A stretch of 64,000 bases of DNA from NCBI RefSeq assembly GCF_011299555.1, contig NZ_CP049857.1, positions 992,001 through 1,056,000 on the forward strand, read 5' to 3'. How positions within the stretch are numbered: the stretch's first letter is position 1; each line of letters starts with the position of its first letter. Positions 62,279 to 64,000 of the stretch are shown here, piece by piece. The notes below the pieces were generated by a model. It was not told the origin of the DNA and did no database searches. It was given only the letters and a program-made list of their open reading frames with translations. The position numbers and the translations under genes were made by a program. Source of the DNA: Dysgonomonas sp. HDW5A (GTDB lineage: Bacteria; Bacteroidota; Bacteroidia; Bacteroidales; Dysgonomonadaceae).

Positions 62279-63130
62279 GTGTTGAATATAAAGAATCTTG
62301 GACTCCGAATTGCCACAGGTATCGTATTTATAGCTGTCTTAATGGCGGGAATTTTATATAATCAATACTCTTATCTGATCGTATTTTCACTGATTACCAC
62401 CTTAGCCTTGTACGAATTCTATGGACTACTTTGTAAGACAAAGAATGCAGAGTTAAATCGGGTCTTAAATACATTAGGAGGTCTATCTCTTTTTATTGGT
62501 GGATACTTCTTCTTCTCTTCTCCCGATAAGCAACTTATTACTCTGGTTCCTTATGGAATCTATATACTTGCATTATTTATCTCCGAACTGTTTTTAAAAG
62601 GAACTAACCCGATTCAATCATTGGCATATGCCGTATTGGGACAAATATATCTAGCAATTCCATTATCATTGCTCAGCTATCTTGCTTTTGGTTATGATAT
62701 GGATAGTAGGTCATACCATTATGCATTTCTGCTTGCTCTATTTGTTTTTATATGGGTCAATGATTCCTTTGCTTATCTCACAGGATCTTTGTTCGGAAAG
62801 CATCGGATGTTTGAGCGAATCTCTCCAAAAAAATCGTGGGAAGGCTTTATTGGAGGTGCAGCATTCACAATTGCCGCATCGGTTATTTTTGCGAACTATT
62901 TTACTCAGCTTCCGCTTTGGGGATGGATTGGTTTTGCTATTGTGATGATTATTTTCGGAACACTAGGCGATTTAGTAGAATCTCTTTTCAAAAGAACTCT
63001 CAATGTAAAAGACTCGGGAAATATACTTCCGGGACATGGAGGTATTCTTGATCGTATAGACAGCGTTATTTTTTCTATTCCTGCCCTGTTTATATATGTT
63101 GAGGTTATATCTTTCTTCATCCATAGATAA
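62279..63130 (+). CDS. cdsA: Phosphatidate cytidylyltransferase
   Basis: Makes CDP-diacylglycerol from phosphatidate and CTP in the inner membrane. 283 aa with about eight membrane helices. The family signature is near the C-terminus: SPKKSWEGFIGG (about residues 183-194), GDLVESLFKR(T) and KDSGNILPGHGGILDRIDS, which holds the metal-binding acidic residues. The frame opens with GTG at 62279 directly followed by TTG, and either could be the start; no ATG is available nearby. Substrate flow leads to cls at 2 kb. Confidence 0.92.
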   Translation: MLNIKNLGLRIATGIVFIAVLMAGILYNQYSYLIVFSLITTLALYEFYGLLCKTKNAELNRVLNTLGGLSLFIGGYFFFSSPDKQLITLVPYGIYILALFISELFLKGTNPIQSLAYAVLGQIYLAIPLSLLSYLAFGYDMDSRSYHYAFLLALFVFIWVNDSFAYLTGSLFGKHRMFERISPKKSWEGFIGGAAFTIAASVIFANYFTQLPLWGWIGFAIVMIIFGTLGDLVESLFKRTLNVKDSGNILPGHGGILDRIDSVIFSIPALFIYVEVISFFIHR

Positions 63131-63362
63131 ATCTAAAGCTTTATTATATTCTCTTTTGCCCTACTTTTATCCGACAACCTAAAAATTGCCTCTTTTGCTA
63201 AATAGGTTAAATTTTAATTTCACTTACATCCCACTCTATTGTTTACAATATTCTTTTAAATATTGCGTATTATTTGATGTACAGACGAAAGTATCTTCAA
63301 TTTTAACATCAAAAGCAAAAAATAGATTCTATTTATACACTATCGATAAAAAAAGATCTTCG

Positions 63363-63370
63363 TATTTTTG
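63363..63370 (+). promoter_or_regulatory. Putative -7 element TATTTTTG of the porin gene
   Basis: TAnnTTTG match 31 nt before the start codon at 63402. No TTTG is seen 19-21 nt upstream. The rest of the 271-nt gap is AT-rich with a weak AACCTA/TAGGTT stem near 63176-63211. Confidence 0.45.
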
Positions 63371-63401
63371 TACATTCGCACACTTATTCATTTTATACAC
63401 C

Positions 63402-64000
63402 ATGATCATGAAAAAACTATTCATCATCTCCTTTTTACTTTTGTCAGTTATGACCATGTATGGTCAGGATTCAGACACAACCTTACTTCGAAAACTAGTA
63501 GAGAAACAAGTATTAACTCAACAGGAAGCTGACGAGATAATGCTAAAAAATCAACCAAAAACTCAAAAAAAAGAAACAGAATTGATTCCCCATAAAATCA
63601 GGGAAGCTTTTAATAGTCCTTATGTAAATTTTGGAGGCTATGCATTATTGATGTATAAATACAGTGATGTTTCGAACGTGAAACATGATCTAACCCCCCG
63701 ACTTGTTTTCATAAGTATGAACGGAAAGCTTAATAATAATATTGGCTACACCGTTTTATTCGATTTTGCCAATCCTCTTGTACACGAACTCTATGGTATA
63801 TGGGCTCCATCTGCTGCTCTCAATTTAAAGTTAGGACAGATGAAAGTGCCTTTTACTATCGAAAACCAATTTTCACTGACTCAATTAGAGACTGTATATA
63901 ATACAAGATCAATCTCCAGCCTAGCAAGTATGGCTGATGATGTTATGAAGCTACAGAATGGAAGAAATAATGGAGGACGTGATATAGGTATCAACGCCTC
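63402..64000 (+). CDS. Phosphate-selective porin O/P-like outer-membrane protein (partial)
   Basis: The first 199 codons are in the window; the gene continues past the edge. A signal peptide (KKLFIISFLLLSVMTMYGQ) is followed by a short helical segment LLRKLVEKQVLTQQEADEIM, as seen before many trimeric porin barrels, then amphipathic strands. KLGQMKVPFTIENQFS and the following SISSLASM resemble the OprO/OprP porin family (porin_O_P), where this region lines the pore. Start may be 63402 or 63408. Substrate uncertain; phosphate or polyphosphate is only the family name. Confidence 0.75.
   Translation, partial: MIMKKLFIISFLLLSVMTMYGQDSDTTLLRKLVEKQVLTQQEADEIMLKNQPKTQKKETELIPHKIREAFNSPYVNFGGYALLMYKYSDVSNVKHDLTPRLVFISMNGKLNNNIGYTVLFDFANPLVHELYGIWAPSAALNLKLGQMKVPFTIENQFSLTQLETVYNTRSISSLASMADDVMKLQNGRNNGGRDIGINA

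Noticed and set aside
63176-63211. AACCTA/TAGGTT stem after cdsA as a terminator
   Set aside because: Six-bp AT-rich stem with a long loop and an A-rich rather than T-rich tail; too weak.

Overview
The window is AT-rich chromosomal DNA from a member of Bacteroidota, most likely order Bacteroidales and possibly Dysgonomonas-like; the genus is inference from overall gene content. Evidence for the phylum: a SusC/SusD pair, a CarboxypepD-type domain at the start of TonB receptors, a DUF5686 protein, a GH92 mannosidase, a short AMP nucleosidase, a cytosolic GlnRS, the rsfS-ftsH-cdsA order, little use of Shine-Dalgarno sites, and promoters of the TTTG / TAnnTTTG type. No phage, insertion sequence, integrase or CRISPR array is visible, and most genes are housekeeping.

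Layout. 0-5 kb: tail of a probable DUF1015 gene, then a tight plus-strand run rsgA, DUF2809 membrane protein, unknown 130 aa protein, cardiolipin synthase, folC. 5-12 kb: a complete phosphate regulon (pstS, pstC, pstA, pstB, phoU, PhoB-like regulator, PhoR-like kinase) with a Pho-box-like array in front. 12-15.7 kb: yaaA, tadA with a small partner gene, a CPBP protease, DUF763, tRNA-His. 15.8-17.4 kb: two lipoproteins of unknown function, one with a beta/gamma-crystallin-like segment. 17.5-25.5 kb: a heavy-metal RND exporter (outer-membrane, adaptor and pump genes) followed by its likely two-component system; six 11-bp-phased hexamers lie before the first exporter gene. 25.5-31.6 kb: GNAT, DUF5686, holA, AMP nucleosidase, a lone HsdR-N nuclease domain, an AhpD-like protein. 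31.8-39.7 kb (minus strand): GH92 lipoprotein, two tandem membrane phosphoesterases, a zinc peptidase, purA and a Fur-family regulator. 39.8-48.1 kb (minus strand): SusD, SusC, a TPR protein, glnS and a small lipoprotein. 48.5-52.4 kb: a TonB siderophore receptor and a PepSY reductase-like protein under twin promoters. 52.5-64 kb: PBP1A, a GT14 glycosyltransferase, cca, an unknown lipoprotein, miaA, rsfS, ftsH, cdsA and the start of a porin.

What the genes do not explain. A short dispersed repeat occurs in about a dozen intergenic places. It has a GGTC-nCA-GACC hairpin, a T-run, a TTGCTTTG-like box and a TATAATA/CAGTTATA tail. Its stems vary in a pair-preserving way, so it behaves like a mobile or amplified terminator that often carries a promoter-like box. 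The space between the siderophore receptor and the PepSY gene holds its own promoter, a strong intrinsic terminator about 100 nt later, and a copy of the repeat: a candidate small RNA or attenuated leader with likely iron-linked control. Two response-regulator arrays (Pho and metal) can be read directly from the DNA. All functions are assigned by reading motifs; no database search was possible.
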